From: Sphingomonas swuensis
GTDB taxonomy: Bacteria > Pseudomonadota > Alphaproteobacteria > Sphingomonadales > Sphingomonadaceae
DNA length: 64,000 nt
Direction: 5' to 3'
NCBI RefSeq assembly: GCF_039538045.1
Contig: NZ_BAABBQ010000001.1
Coordinates: 2,316,001 to 2,380,000, forward strand
Position 1 is the first letter of the stretch. Each line of letters starts with the position of its first letter. A program made the translations under genes and the position numbers. A model generated the notes under the pieces. It was not told where the DNA came from and made no database searches. It was given only the letters and a program-made list of their open reading frames with translations. Shown one piece after another: positions 1-8,650 of the stretch.

Positions 1-603
1 CGCGCCCGTCCCGCCACCCCAATAGCCTCCCCGATCACAACCCTTCCAGTCGGCCTCTTCGCTGTCGCGGAAGGGCTCGAACAACCGGCGATTGATTTGG
101 GCCACTGCGGACCCGGCCCCCGGCAGTTGCAGCGACACGATCGAGAAATCCGGGAAGTGCCCGCGCGTGTCGAGGGTCGTCAGAGTCACCCTCTGCCCTG
201 CCTGCACCACTTCGCTCCGGACGATCCGCACGCCTTCGAGCCTTGGCGCCTGGAACGTCTTGCTCGCGCATGGATCGTCCTCGAATTCGCCCTTGTCGAA
301 CGAGATCGAGCGAAGCCGGACAGGCAGTCGCCTGCTCCCACTTCGCCATTCACCGATCACAGCTTCGCCGACCGCGCCGCGCAGGCTCAGGCTTGGCTCG
401 CTGCCATTGCCCTCGCTGAACAGGCCAGACGATCCTTCGACGGGGCTGAGCATGATCGGCACCAGCCGCGAACGGTAGTAATAAGCGCCGTGCCGTTCAG
501 CCATACACAGCCGCACCGGCAGGCTGCCGATGGTCCCGTCGTAGAGACCCGGTGGCACTGCGGACGGCGTCAGCGCCAGTCCTGCCAGCGCCGCCGCCAG
601 CAT
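1..603 (-). CDS. Hypothetical exported protein, 3' end outside window
   Basis: An open minus-strand frame of 201 codons runs off the left edge with no stop, so the protein is incomplete at its C-terminus. The start ATG at 603-601 overlaps the TGA of the DUF4112 gene upstream (TGATG), which implies translational coupling. The first ~15 residues (MLAAALAGLALTPSA) look like a short signal peptide, so a periplasmic location is inferred. The mature part begins PPGLYDGTIGSLPVRLCM and has two further cysteines (in DDPCASKTF and WKGCDRGGYW). I do not recognise a family. The frame is supported by the overlap and by high G/C at third positions. Confidence 0.6.
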   Translation of the reverse strand, partial: MLAAALAGLALTPSAVPPGLYDGTIGSLPVRLCMAERHGAYYYRSRLVPIMLSPVEGSSGLFSEGNGSEPSLSLRGAVGEAVIGEWRSGSRRLPVRLRSISFDKGEFEDDPCASKTFQAPRLEGVRIVRSEVVQAGQRVTLTTLDTRGHFPDFSIVSLQLPGAGSAVAQINRRLFEPFRDSEEADWKGCDRGGYWGGGTGA

Positions 604-1025
604 CACCGAAGCGGTTCCGCGTCGATGGTCCGGGTCGCCGGATGATGCTTGTCGAGGTGGCGCTTGATGATCCGCAGGTTGCGGGTGTTGGCACGGAAGA
701 AATAATCGGGAATCGCGCCGACGAACGGGATCAGGCCGAGCAGCCAGTCGACGCCGATGTTGGCTCCCATCCGGCTGACCTGCCACTTGCTGAGGCCAAG
801 GTTGCGAGCCTCCCAGGCCAGATAGGCGCCGAGTCCGGCGGCGACCGTCGGGCCCACTCCGGGGACGAAGTCGAGCAGCACGTCGAGACCGACCCGCTTG
901 CTCGTGCCCGGGATCGGGAAGGCCCGTTCGAGCAGATGCTCGAGCGCTTCCATCCGTTGCCGGACTTGCTGCGGGTCGCGGCCGAGGGGAAGCTCGGGGC
1001 GAAGGGGCTGGGGTCGAACGCTCAT
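603..1025 (-). CDS. DUF4112 domain protein
   Basis: 140 residues. The central part matches the DUF4112 pattern as I know it: a helix ending in IPGTSKRVGLDVLLDFVPGVGP, a membrane-like stretch, a conserved RMGANIGVDWLLGLIPFVGA segment, then DYFFRANTRNLRIIKRHLD. The two Pro-Gly/Gly-Ile-Pro loops and the FRANTRN motif are the recognisable signature. The family is small and probably membrane-associated, with no established function. The gene lies 4 nt downstream of the substrate-binding lipoprotein gene and overlaps the next gene by TGATG, so the three minus-strand genes look like one transcript. Confidence 0.75.
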   Translation of the reverse strand: MSVRPQPLRPELPLGRDPQQVRQRMEALEHLLERAFPIPGTSKRVGLDVLLDFVPGVGPTVAAGLGAYLAWEARNLGLSKWQVSRMGANIGVDWLLGLIPFVGAIPDYFFRANTRNLRIIKRHLDKHHPATRTIDAEPLR

Positions 1026-1029
1026 CCCC

Positions 1030-2562
1030 CTAATCTCGTGATGCGGGGCGTTCGCGCAAGCCCGTTAGCGGATGACGGGCGAAGCGGTTCTCCTGGAAGC
1101 CGCTGATCCCGCGCGCGGCGAGCGACCAGCGGACCGGCGCTGCGACGGGCATGAACAGCACGGCCTCGCGCATCCGTCGCTCGGCCTCGGCGAAGAAGGC
1201 AACGCGCTGCGGCGCGAAGCCGGTGAGCCGGGCGGCGTCGAGCAGCCGGTCGGCATCGGGGTCGCAGACCGGCACGAAGTCGCAGCGGAAGCTTCGCAGG
1301 AACCAGGCCGGAGAGGTCGACGGCGCGACCTCGTCGACCCAGCGCAGATCGGCGCGCTGTCCTGGCTTGGCGGCGACCACCGAAAGGTTGAGCGGCCCCC
1401 AGTCGGCCTGAAGTCGGCGGAGGATGATCTCGCCTCCCCGGCCGGGCGGAAGCGCGACTCGCAGCTCGGGCGCGGGCTCGAGCGTCGGGGGTTCCTGCGC
1501 GCCGCTCGCACGGGGGAAGAGCATCCGAGCCCGGGCGATGATGTCCTCGCGGCGATTGGCGAGCGGGACGCCGGTCCAGGCGGGCTCGGCCGGCGCCGTC
1601 ACTCCGTCGAGGCCGAGCTGGAGCAGGCTGGTGCGCGGCTGAAGGTCGGGCACTCCGAGCGCGGCGACCAGCGCGGCCCGGTCGATCGTCTCGTCGAGCA
1701 GCGCACGCACCGCAGGGTCGGCGAGCGGCCCGTCCTTGCGCGCCGGAACGAGCCCGAACAGCCCCGCGACGGGGTCGATCCGGAGCGATCCGCGCGGTAG
1801 TCGCGCCTGCTGCGCCAGCGCCAGGTCGGCGATCGTTCCGCCGAGCACCAGCTCGGCCTTGCCGGCGACGAAGTTGGCGATCGCGGCATCGGCGGCGGCG
1901 GCGCCAAGCCGGACCTGTTCCCTGCTGCCTTCATCGCCGTCGAAGCCCGGGAGGGTTCGAGTCAGCAGCAGCGTCGAGTTCTTCGCCTCGACCGCGAACG
2001 GGCCGGTGCCCCGGCGCTCGCGCACCAGTCCGAACTCGGGCTGGGCGAGCAACTGGAGGAGGTGCGGCCGGGGCGCGCTCAGCTCGATCGCCACCACCCG
2101 GTCGGTCATCGCCACCACCTGGTCGATCGCGCCGACCGAATCGCGCAGCGGATTGCGGCCCGCCTTTGCGAAGTGGCGCTCGAGCAGCCGGACGACATCA
2201 CGGGCGCGGACCTTGCGGCCCTCGCTCCACTCGGCCGAGCGCAGCCGGAAGACATAGCTCAGCCCGTCGTCGCTGACCGCCCAGCGCTCGGCCAGCGCGG
2301 GAACGATGTTGCCCCCCGAGTCGAATCCGACCAGCCCCTGCGCGGCATTCTCGACCAGCACGAGGTCGCCCGGCGTGAGGCTTGCGGACGAGGGATCGGC
2401 GATCCGCGGCAGGCGCTCGCCGATGACCAGCGCGTCGACCTCGCCACCCGGGTTCTGGCGGCAGCCGCCGAGCAGGGCGAGCGCAAGCAGCAGTGCCGCT
2501 CCGCCGGCCTTTCGCCGTCCTGCTCGACTTGCTTTCATCCGCCTTGCCCTAGCCTGCGCCAC
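1030..2562 (-). CDS. ABC transporter substrate-binding lipoprotein, family 5 (peptide type)
   Basis: 510 residues. The N-terminus has a basic region, then the hydrophobic stretch LLLALALLGGC, which forms a lipobox ending at Cys, so the protein should be lipidated. The body has the SBP family 5 (DppA/OppA-like) layout: an early GDLVLVENAAQGLVGFDSGG lid, then ALAERWAVSDDGLSYVFRLR and AEWSEGRKVRARDVVRLLER, a classic motif of the family. It should bind peptides or similar solutes in the periplasm. No permease or ATPase gene is nearby, so its partner transporter is elsewhere or lost. Family assignment is firm; the ligand is unknown. Confidence 0.8.
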   Translation of the reverse strand: MAQARARRMKASRAGRRKAGGAALLLALALLGGCRQNPGGEVDALVIGERLPRIADPSSASLTPGDLVLVENAAQGLVGFDSGGNIVPALAERWAVSDDGLSYVFRLRSAEWSEGRKVRARDVVRLLERHFAKAGRNPLRDSVGAIDQVVAMTDRVVAIELSAPRPHLLQLLAQPEFGLVRERRGTGPFAVEAKNSTLLLTRTLPGFDGDEGSREQVRLGAAAADAAIANFVAGKAELVLGGTIADLALAQQARLPRGSLRIDPVAGLFGLVPARKDGPLADPAVRALLDETIDRAALVAALGVPDLQPRTSLLQLGLDGVTAPAEPAWTGVPLANRREDIIARARMLFPRASGAQEPPTLEPAPELRVALPPGRGGEIILRRLQADWGPLNLSVVAAKPGQRADLRWVDEVAPSTSPAWFLRSFRCDFVPVCDPDADRLLDAARLTGFAPQRVAFFAEAERRMREAVLFMPVAAPVRWSLAARGISGFQENRFARHPLTGLRERPASRD

Positions 2563-2652
2563 CGCCGACAGAAAGGGTTCAGCTTGCGCCCCCTAGTCAC
2601 GGCACCTCTGCTGTATTAGGGCGTTAGGTCACCCAGTAGGACAATCGGTGGA

Positions 2653-4749
2653 ATGGCGGATCGCGACTCACCCTGGCAGCGTGGCGGGCGCAACGTCGAG
2701 GAACTGCCCGACCCGTTCGCGCCGCCGCCCTGGTCGGCGCCCCCGCTGACCCGGCGCAAGCACTGGTGGAGTCGCACCCCCCGGCCCGCGTCCGAGCAGC
2801 CTTCCGCGCAGCCCGTCGAGCGCGACTTCTTCGGCGCCCCGCCGCCGCCCGCCGACGAGCGACCCACGGCGCCCCCAGTCCGCCGCCGCCGGCCGTGGCT
2901 CCGCTGGGGCATGATCGCGGTGGCCGCGCTTCTGCTGGTCACCCTCCTGTGGCTGATCATCACCGCCCCGCTCGGACGGGCGCTCGAGCCCCTGCCCGAC
3001 CCGGCGATGCTGATCGTGTCGAGCGAGGGCAAGCCGATCGCGCGGCGCGGCGCCATCAAGGAAGCCCCGGTCGAGGCGAGCAAGCTCAAACCCTATACGC
3101 CCGCCGCCTTCGTCGCGATCGAGGACCGCCGCTTCTATCGCCACTGGGGGATCGACCCGCGCGCGATCGGCCGGGCGATGGTCACCAACTTCCAGGCCGG
3201 CGGGGTCCGCCAGGGCGGCTCGACCCTGACCCAGCAGCTCGCCAAGACCAGCTTCCTCTCCTCCGACCGGAGCCTCAAGCGCAAGGCGCAGGAGGTGATC
3301 ATCGCTTTCTGGCTGGAAGGCTGGCTGACCAAGGACGAGATTCTCTCGCGCTACCTGTCATCGGTCTATTTCGGCGACGGAGTCTACGGCCTGCGCGCCG
3401 CCTCGCGCCATTATTTCGGCCGTCCGCCCGAGCAGTTGACCCTGTCGCAGTCGGCGATGCTCGCCGGGCTGGTGCAGGCCCCGAGCCGTCTCGCCCCCAC
3501 CCGCAACCTGCCAGGTGCGCAGAAAAGGGCCAGGCTGGTGCTCGCCGCCATGGCCGATACCGGCGTCATCCCCGCAGCCCGCGCCAGGGCCGCCGTGCCC
3601 GCGCGTCCGGTCGCGCGCACCAACAAGGTCCCGACCGGCACCTATTTCGCCGATTGGGTCGCGCCCCAGGCCGGGGCGGCGTTCGAAAGCGACTTCGGCG
3701 AGGTTCGGGTACGCACGACGCTCGACGCCGATCTCCAGCGAATCGCCAGCCGGGCGGTCGCCAACGCCCCGCTCTCCCCAGGCGTCCAGGCGGCGCTGGT
3801 CGCGATGCGTCCGGACGGACGGGTCGTCGCGATGGTCGGCGGGCGGTCCTACAAGGATTCGTCCTTCAATCGTGCGACCCAGGCGCGCCGCCAGCCGGGC
3901 TCGGCGTTCAAGCTGTTCGTCTATCTCGCCGCGCTTCGCGCCGGCTACCGGCCCGACACCATCGTCGAGGACCGCGCGATCACCATCGATGGCTGGACCC
4001 CGGCCAATTCGGACGGCGTCTATCGCGGCTCGATCCCGATGCGGCAGGCGTTCGCCCGCTCGAGCAACGCCGCGACGGTCCGCCTGTCCGAGCAGGTCGG
4101 CCGCGCCAATGTCCTGCGCACCGCGCGCGAACTCGGCATCTCCTCGCCGCTTCCCGACAGCCCGAGCGTGGCGCTCGGCACCGCCGGGGTCAGCCTGCTC
4201 GAGCTGACCTCGGCCTATGCGGCGGTCGCCGGTGGCCGCTATCCGGTCAAGGCCACCGGCCTCCCGCCGCAGGTCAAGGAGGAGTTGGGCTTCGCCGACA
4301 TGATGTTCGGCCGCGGCGGCGCGCTCGACGAAGGCCGCGACTGGCGGCCGATGCTCGACCTCCTGTGGGCCGCCGCGAACGAGGGCACGGGCAAGCGCGC
4401 CGCCCTGTCCACCGCGACCTTCGGCAAGACCGGCACCAGCCAGGACAATCGCGATGCCTTGTTCGTCGGCTTCGCCGGCGATCTGGTGGTCGGGGTTTGG
4501 ATCGGGCGCGACGACAACAAGAGCCTCGGCAAGTCGGTCTCGGGTGGCACCGCGCCGGCCCAGCTGTGGCGAAGCTTCATGACTTCGGCGCTGGCGATCG
4601 ACGGCCGCGGCTCGACCAGCCTGCCGAGCGGCTACCGGGCACCGCGCCGCGCTCCGGTCTCCCCTTCACAGCCCGGTTCCGAAAGCCTCGACAGCCTGAT
4701 CGAGGACCTCGGCCGCACTGCCGAACGGCTGCTCGAAGACATGCTTTGA
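2653..4749 (+). CDS. Class A penicillin-binding protein (PBP1A-type glycosyltransferase/transpeptidase)
   Basis: 698 residues, a bifunctional peptidoglycan synthase. A proline-rich cytoplasmic tail (residues 1-85) is followed by one transmembrane helix (about 87-108). The GT51 glycosyltransferase domain shows EDRRFYRHWGID near residue 157 (catalytic Glu) and GGSTLTQQLAK near 188. The transpeptidase domain has SxxK as PGSAFK (Ser about 417, Lys about 420), an SSN motif near 470 and KTGTS near 592. All catalytic motifs are present, so the enzyme should polymerise and cross-link glycan in the periplasm. The proline-rich N-terminal tail is longer than in E. coli PBP1a. It is transcribed alone, with the binding-protein operon divergent upstream. 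Confidence 0.9.
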   Translation: MADRDSPWQRGGRNVEELPDPFAPPPWSAPPLTRRKHWWSRTPRPASEQPSAQPVERDFFGAPPPPADERPTAPPVRRRRPWLRWGMIAVAALLLVTLLWLIITAPLGRALEPLPDPAMLIVSSEGKPIARRGAIKEAPVEASKLKPYTPAAFVAIEDRRFYRHWGIDPRAIGRAMVTNFQAGGVRQGGSTLTQQLAKTSFLSSDRSLKRKAQEVIIAFWLEGWLTKDEILSRYLSSVYFGDGVYGLRAASRHYFGRPPEQLTLSQSAMLAGLVQAPSRLAPTRNLPGAQKRARLVLAAMADTGVIPAARARAAVPARPVARTNKVPTGTYFADWVAPQAGAAFESDFGEVRVRTTLDADLQRIASRAVANAPLSPGVQAALVAMRPDGRVVAMVGGRSYKDSSFNRATQARRQPGSAFKLFVYLAALRAGYRPDTIVEDRAITIDGWTPANSDGVYRGSIPMRQAFARSSNAATVRLSEQVGRANVLRTARELGISSPLPDSPSVALGTAGVSLLELTSAYAAVAGGRYPVKATGLPPQVKEELGFADMMFGRGGALDEGRDWRPMLDLLWAAANEGTGKRAALSTATFGKTGTSQDNRDALFVGFAGDLVVGVWIGRDDNKSLGKSVSGGTAPAQLWRSFMTSALAIDGRGSTSLPSGYRAPRRAPVSPSQPGSESLDSLIEDLGRTAERLLEDML

Positions 4750-4897
4750 AGGTGCCTTAAATGATGAAGCGACATTTACCGGTGGGTGAAAGACCTTCTT
4801 AACCCCTTCTGCCTAGAACCACCCTTGACCGACGGGCTCGACCAGCTTGGCGGTGCCGGGAAGCCCCGGGGGAATAAGTGGAACTAGGAGACCGGAC

Positions 4898-5113
4898 ATG
4901 ACCAATTTCATCAAGATGCTGAACAACGAAGATGGCGCCACCGCGATCGAGTACGGCCTGATCGCCGCCCTCATCGCCGTCGCCGCGATCACCGCGCTGA
5001 CCAGCATCGGCACCAACCTCAACAGCACCTTCACCAAGGTGGGTGGCTCGCTCGGTTCGGCTACTCCGGCTGCTCCGGCTGCTTCGCCGACCCCGACCCC
5101 GGCGGCCCCGTAA
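4898..5113 (+). CDS. Flp/type IVb pilin
   Basis: 71 residues. The start at 4898 has a good ribosome site (TAGGAG, 8 nt upstream); an in-frame ATG at 4847 has none. The type IVb prepilin motif is clear: a short leader ending in EDG, cleavage before ATAIEYGLIAALIAVAAI, Glu at position +5 of the mature protein, and a single hydrophobic helix. The C-terminus is an Ala/Pro/Thr tail. It is the major subunit type of tight-adherence (Tad) pili, processed by a CpaA-like peptidase. None of the tad/cpa secretion genes are in the window, so this copy stands alone and ends in a strong terminator. Confidence 0.88.
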   Translation: MTNFIKMLNNEDGATAIEYGLIAALIAVAAITALTSIGTNLNSTFTKVGGSLGSATPAAPAASPTPTPAAP

Positions 5114-5149
5114 TGGGGAGCGCTCTCCAGGAGCGCTTGGGTTAAAGAG

Positions 5150-5182
5150 ACGGCGCCGGTTCATCCGGCGCCGTTTTCTTTT
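5150..5182 (+). terminator. Intrinsic terminator after the pilin gene
   Basis: A perfect 10-bp stem (ACGGCGCCGG / CCGGCGCCGT) with a 5-nt loop is followed by TTTTCTTTT. It lies 36 nt after the pilin stop. A smaller AGCGCT-based hairpin sits between the stop and this stem. Confidence 0.85.
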
Positions 5183-5248
5183 GTGCAGGATGCATGAACT
5201 TTGGGGTTGGCAGGGCCGCGAGAGCGCCCTAAAGGCCCCCCGGGACAA

Positions 5249-5324
5249 GGGGCCGTAGCTCAGCTGGGAGAGCGTCGCGATGGCATTGCGAAGGTCTGGG
5301 GTTCGATCCCCCACGGCTCCACCA
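5249..5324 (+). tRNA. tRNA-Ala (GGC anticodon)
   Basis: 76 nt including an encoded CCA end. The acceptor stem GGGGCCG pairs with CGGCTCC (one G-U). The D arm is GCTC...GAGC. The anticodon stem TCGCG/TGCGA closes the loop ATGGCAT, giving anticodon GGC. The T arm is TGGGG TTCGATC CCCCA. All four arms fold. Confidence 0.95.
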
Positions 5325-5330
5325 TCCCCT

Positions 5331-5358
5331 AAAAGCCCGCGGTAACGCGGGCTTTTTT
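5331..5358 (+). terminator. Intrinsic terminator after tRNA-Ala
   Basis: A stem AGCCCGC / GCGGGCT with loop GGTAAC is preceded by A residues and followed by six T residues, 7 nt after the tRNA CCA end. Confidence 0.85.
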
Positions 5359-5400
5359 GTTGCCCGCGCGATCCGCGCCGGAGCCGCCCGGACGCCAGGC

Positions 5401-5429
5401 AAAAAAAGAGCCGCTCGAAAGCGGCTCTT
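5401..5429 (-). terminator. Intrinsic terminator of the TIGR02300 gene
   Basis: Read on the minus strand, AAGAGCCGCT and AGCGGCTCTT form a 10-bp stem closed by a TTCG tetraloop and followed by T residues. It lies just past the stop at 5458. Confidence 0.85.
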
Positions 5430-5457
5430 CTCCAGATGGTCCGGCGATGCGCCCGAC

Positions 5458-5787
5458 CTAGTTGTTCTCTTCCTCGTCGCCGCCGGTCTCGACCCCGAGA
5501 TCGTCGTCGCCGGTCGAAAGATCGACCTCGTCGTCGGCGCTGGGCTCCTCATCCTCATCCGGAAGCGCGAGATCCTCGGCACCAAGATCCGAATCGGCCT
5601 GCTGCTGCGGCGCCGCGGCGACCGAGACCTGCTCGAACGGCATCGGCTGCTTCGACTTCAGCACCGGCTCGGGCACGAAGGTGTTGCCGCACTCGATGCA
5701 GGTGACGGGATCGTCCTTGCCGAGATCGTAGAAGCGGGTGGCGCACTTGGGGCAGGTGCGCTTGGTGCCCCATTCGGGTTTCACCAT
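5458..5787 (-). CDS. TIGR02300-type zinc-ribbon acidic protein
   Basis: 109 residues from the start MVKPEWGTKRTCPKCATRFY. Two CxxC pairs (TCPKC and TCIECG) about 16 residues apart form a small zinc ribbon. The conserved opening PEWGTKR.CP.C..RFYDL is typical of the alphaproteobacterial family known as TIGR02300. The C-terminal half is very rich in Asp and Glu and is probably disordered. The function is not established. I chose the ATG at 5787 because upstream sequence lacks family similarity and a GGAG lies 12 nt before it. It is divergent from cmk and ends in a UUCG-loop terminator. Confidence 0.85.
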   Translation of the reverse strand: MVKPEWGTKRTCPKCATRFYDLGKDDPVTCIECGNTFVPEPVLKSKQPMPFEQVSVAAAPQQQADSDLGAEDLALPDEDEEPSADDEVDLSTGDDDLGVETGGDEEENN

Positions 5788-5887
5788 GAGCTGAAATCTC
5801 CAACGTGAAAGGAGGCCGGCGGCAGTCATGCCCCGGCCGTTCGGCGCGCCTTGCCATAGCGGGGGGTGGCTGTCAAAGCCCGCGCCC

Positions 5888-6538
5888 ATGGCCGAACCCT
5901 CCACCCTCGTCATCGCCGTCGACGGCCCAGCCGCGAGCGGAAAGGGCACCATCGCCCGCGGCCTCGGGCAGCATTTCGGGCTTCCGCACCTCGACACCGG
6001 CAAGCTTTACCGGGCGGTCGCCCTCTCGCTGCTGCGCTGGGGCGGCGATCCCGAGAGCGAGTTCGCCGCGTTGCGCGCCTGCGACGAGGTCTCCGGGCTG
6101 CTCGACGACCCCGAGCTCAAGAGCGAGACGGTGGGCGGGATCGCCAGCCGCATCAGCGCCTATCCGGCGGTCCGCTCGGCGCTGCTTGAGCGCCAGCGCG
6201 ACTTTGCCGCGCAACCCGGCGGCGCGGTGCTCGACGGGCGCGACATCGGCACCGTCATCGCGCCGGGCGCGCGCGCCAAGCTGTTCGTCACTGCCAGCCC
6301 CGAGGAACGCGCCCGCCGCCGCTTCGCCGAGCTCACTTCCTCCGGCCTCCCCGTCCACCTTGATGACGTGCTGATCGACATCCGCGCCCGCGACGAGCGC
6401 GACTCGCACCGGTCGGCAGCGCCGCTCGTCCAGGCCGAGGGCGCGATGCTTCTCGACACCAGCGCCATGACCGCCGCCGAGGCGCTGGCCGAAGCCATCC
6501 GGCTGGTGGAATCCACCTTCCCGTCCCAGGACCTCTGA
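5888..6538 (+). CDS. cmk: Cytidylate kinase
   Basis: 216 residues. It transfers a phosphate from ATP to CMP or dCMP in the cytoplasm, for pyrimidine nucleotide and phospholipid precursor supply. The P-loop GPAASGKGTIA is at residues 13-23, followed by LDTGKLYRAVAL (substrate Asp/Thr/Tyr) and LDGRDIGTVIAPGARAKLFVTA in the middle. The C-terminal part has RDERDSHRSAAPL, the lid/nucleotide region of the Cmk family. The start at 5888 gives the standard N-terminus MAEPSTLVIAVDGP; longer in-frame starts add unrelated residues. The next gene starts 2 nt after its stop. Confidence 0.93.
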   Translation: MAEPSTLVIAVDGPAASGKGTIARGLGQHFGLPHLDTGKLYRAVALSLLRWGGDPESEFAALRACDEVSGLLDDPELKSETVGGIASRISAYPAVRSALLERQRDFAAQPGGAVLDGRDIGTVIAPGARAKLFVTASPEERARRRFAELTSSGLPVHLDDVLIDIRARDERDSHRSAAPLVQAEGAMLLDTSAMTAAEALAEAIRLVESTFPSQDL

Positions 6539-6540
6539 CC

Positions 6541-8211
6541 ATGACCACTGCCCCGACCCGCACCGGCGGCCAGATCCTCGTCGACCAGCTCCGCATCCAG
6601 GGCTGCGACCGGATCTTCACCGTTCCCGGCGAAAGCTTCCTCGCCGTGCTCGACGCGCTCCATGACGAGCCGGCGATCGAGACGGTGGTCTGCCGGCAGG
6701 AGGGCGGGGTCGCCTACATGGCCGAGGCCGACGGCAAGCTGACCGGTCGTCCCGGGGTCGCCTTCGTCACCCGCGGGCCGGGCGCGACCAATGCCTCGCC
6801 CGGCGTCCATGTCGCCTTCCAGGATTCGACCCCGATGATCCTGTTCGTCGGCGACCTCGATCGCAAGGACAAGGACCGCGAGGGCTTCCAGGAAATCGAC
6901 TTCCCGGCCTTCTTCGCACCCATCGCCAAATGGGCCGCGCGGATCGACGACGCGCGCCGAATTCCCGAATATGTCGCCCGCGCCTGGCGCGTCGCCTGCG
7001 TCGGCCGGCCCGGCCCGGTGGTCCTTTCGATCCCCGAGGACATGCTCCGGGACGAGGTCGAGGCACTCGACCGCCCGGCGGTGCCGCCGCTGGTCGAGCA
7101 TCCCGACCCGTCGGCCATCGCCACCCTCTACGAACTGCTCAAGGATGCCGCCGCACCGCTCGCCATCGTCGGCGGGGCCGACTGGAGCCCCTGCGCCGCG
7201 CACCATTTCGCCAGCTGGGCAAGCCGGGTCGGCCTTCCGGTCGCCGCCGCCTTCCGCCGCCAGGACGCGGTCGCCAACGACTGCCCGGTCTACGCCGGCA
7301 ACCTTGGCTATGGACCCAACCCCAAGCTGCTCGACCGCGTCCGCGAGGCCGACCTGCTGCTGGTCGTCGGCGCGCGCCTCGGCGAATCGACGACAGAGGG
7401 CTACACGCTCGTCACGCCCGACCATCCGGGCCAGACCATCGTCCACGTCCACCCCGACCCCAATGAGCTCGGCCGGGTCTACCATGCCGATCTTCCGATC
7501 TGCGCGGACATGAGCGAGTTCACCCAGGCGCTCGACTTCTGGGACGATCCCGACCTCGTCGCCTTCGGGGCCGGCGCCGAGGCCCACGCCGACTATCTCG
7601 AGTGGACCACGCCGAAGCCACGTGACGGAGTCGCGCTCGATCTCGGCCCCTGCGTCGCGCTTCTCCGCGACAAGCTTCCCGCCGACACGATCATCTGCAA
7701 CGGCGCGGGCAATTTCTCGGGCTGGTTCCACCGCTACTGGCGCTACGCGGCCATGCCGACCCAGCTCGCGCCGACCAGCGGCACCATGGGCTACGGCCTC
7801 CCCGCCGCGGTCGCCGCGAGCCTGCGCTTCAAGGACCGGCAGGTGCTGTGCGTCGCGGGCGACGGCGACTTCCTGATGAACGGGCAGGAGCTCGCCACCG
7901 CCGCCCAATATGGCGCCGACCTCCTCGTCATCGTCGTCGACAATGGCAGCTACGGCACCATCCGCATGCACCAGGAGCGCGACTATCCCGAGCGCCTGTC
8001 CGCCACCACCCTCGCCAACCCCGACTTCGCCGCCCTCGCCCGCGCCTATGGCGCCTGGGCCGCGACGGTCGAAATTACCGAAGAGTTCGGTCCGGCGATC
8101 GACGAGGCCCTCACCCGAAAGGGCATCCGCCTCCTCCACTGCAAGACCGACGTCGAGGTGATCACCAACCAGACCACCATCTCGGCGCTGCGGGCGAAGT
8201 CCAGGGGGTAG
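6541..8211 (+). CDS. Thiamine diphosphate-dependent enzyme, acetolactate synthase-like
   Basis: 556 residues with the three-domain layout of the acetolactate synthase/pyruvate oxidase superfamily. The catalytic Glu that activates the cofactor is in VVCRQEGGVAYMAE (about residue 54). The ThDP-binding motif starts GDGDFLMNGQE near residue 440 and ends at VVDNGSYG. The early GPGATN segment is also conserved. No regulatory-subunit gene adjoins it, so it is more likely a catabolic or carboligase-type homologue than the biosynthetic IlvB; the substrate cannot be read from the sequence. It is tightly linked to cmk, probably co-transcribed. Confidence 0.8.
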   Translation: MTTAPTRTGGQILVDQLRIQGCDRIFTVPGESFLAVLDALHDEPAIETVVCRQEGGVAYMAEADGKLTGRPGVAFVTRGPGATNASPGVHVAFQDSTPMILFVGDLDRKDKDREGFQEIDFPAFFAPIAKWAARIDDARRIPEYVARAWRVACVGRPGPVVLSIPEDMLRDEVEALDRPAVPPLVEHPDPSAIATLYELLKDAAAPLAIVGGADWSPCAAHHFASWASRVGLPVAAAFRRQDAVANDCPVYAGNLGYGPNPKLLDRVREADLLLVVGARLGESTTEGYTLVTPDHPGQTIVHVHPDPNELGRVYHADLPICADMSEFTQALDFWDDPDLVAFGAGAEAHADYLEWTTPKPRDGVALDLGPCVALLRDKLPADTIICNGAGNFSGWFHRYWRYAAMPTQLAPTSGTMGYGLPAAVAASLRFKDRQVLCVAGDGDFLMNGQELATAAQYGADLLVIVVDNGSYGTIRMHQERDYPERLSATTLANPDFAALARAYGAWAATVEITEEFGPAIDEALTRKGIRLLHCKTDVEVITNQTTISALRAKSRG

Positions 8212-8218
8212 GCTCGCG

Positions 8219-8650
8219 ATGGAGGACGATCGCCTGAAGGTCGGGTTGCGCCCCGACTATGCCGAAGCCCTCGGCCTTGCGATCTATTGCTTTGCAAACC
8301 TCGAGTGGAAGGCGGTCCGCTGCTGCGAGCGCCTCGAAGCGGGCAGCCTCGACTTACTGTCCGACCGCACCGCCGGTCGCATCGCCGACACTCTGCTTCA
8401 CCTCGTCGGAGCCATGCCCGCGTCGCCTGCCCAGGCAGCGCTGCGCAAGGCCGCGCGCGATTTCGAGTTCCTCGTCGGCACTCGCAACAATCTCGTTCAC
8501 GCCAAGCCGGGCCTCGCACCTGACCAGAGCGAAGCCCTGTTCCGCGATGGCGACCAGTGGACGCTCGGCGAGCTGGAGAGCGTCGCCGATACCTTCACGG
8601 CCTGCGGCGCGATGTTCGACGAAGCCTTGAGCGGGATCCTCGCCGCCTAG
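8219..8650 (+). CDS. HEPN-like small helical protein, function unknown
   Basis: 143 residues, mostly helical by composition. The segment [17 protein letters not shown] contains an RNxxxH motif of the kind found in HEPN-domain RNases and nucleotide-binding HEPN proteins. An earlier helix, [20 protein letters not shown], fits the first helix of that fold. I do not see a partner nucleotidyltransferase gene next to it, so this would be a solo protein. It starts 7 nt after the ThDP enzyme and its TAG overlaps the TAG of thiG on the other strand within CTAG. The HEPN call rests on one motif and is tentative. Confidence 0.6.
   Translation: MEDDRLKVGLRPDYAEALGLAIYCFANLEWKAVRCCERLEAGSLDLLSDRTAGRIADTLLHLVGAMPASPAQAALRKAARDFEFLVGTRNNLVHAKPGLAPDQSEALFRDGDQWTLGELESVADTFTACGAMFDEALSGILAA

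Noticed and set aside
6160..8139. 659-codon minus-strand frame across cmk and the ThDP enzyme gene
   Set aside because: Low-complexity translation without domains, antisense to two recognised enzymes.
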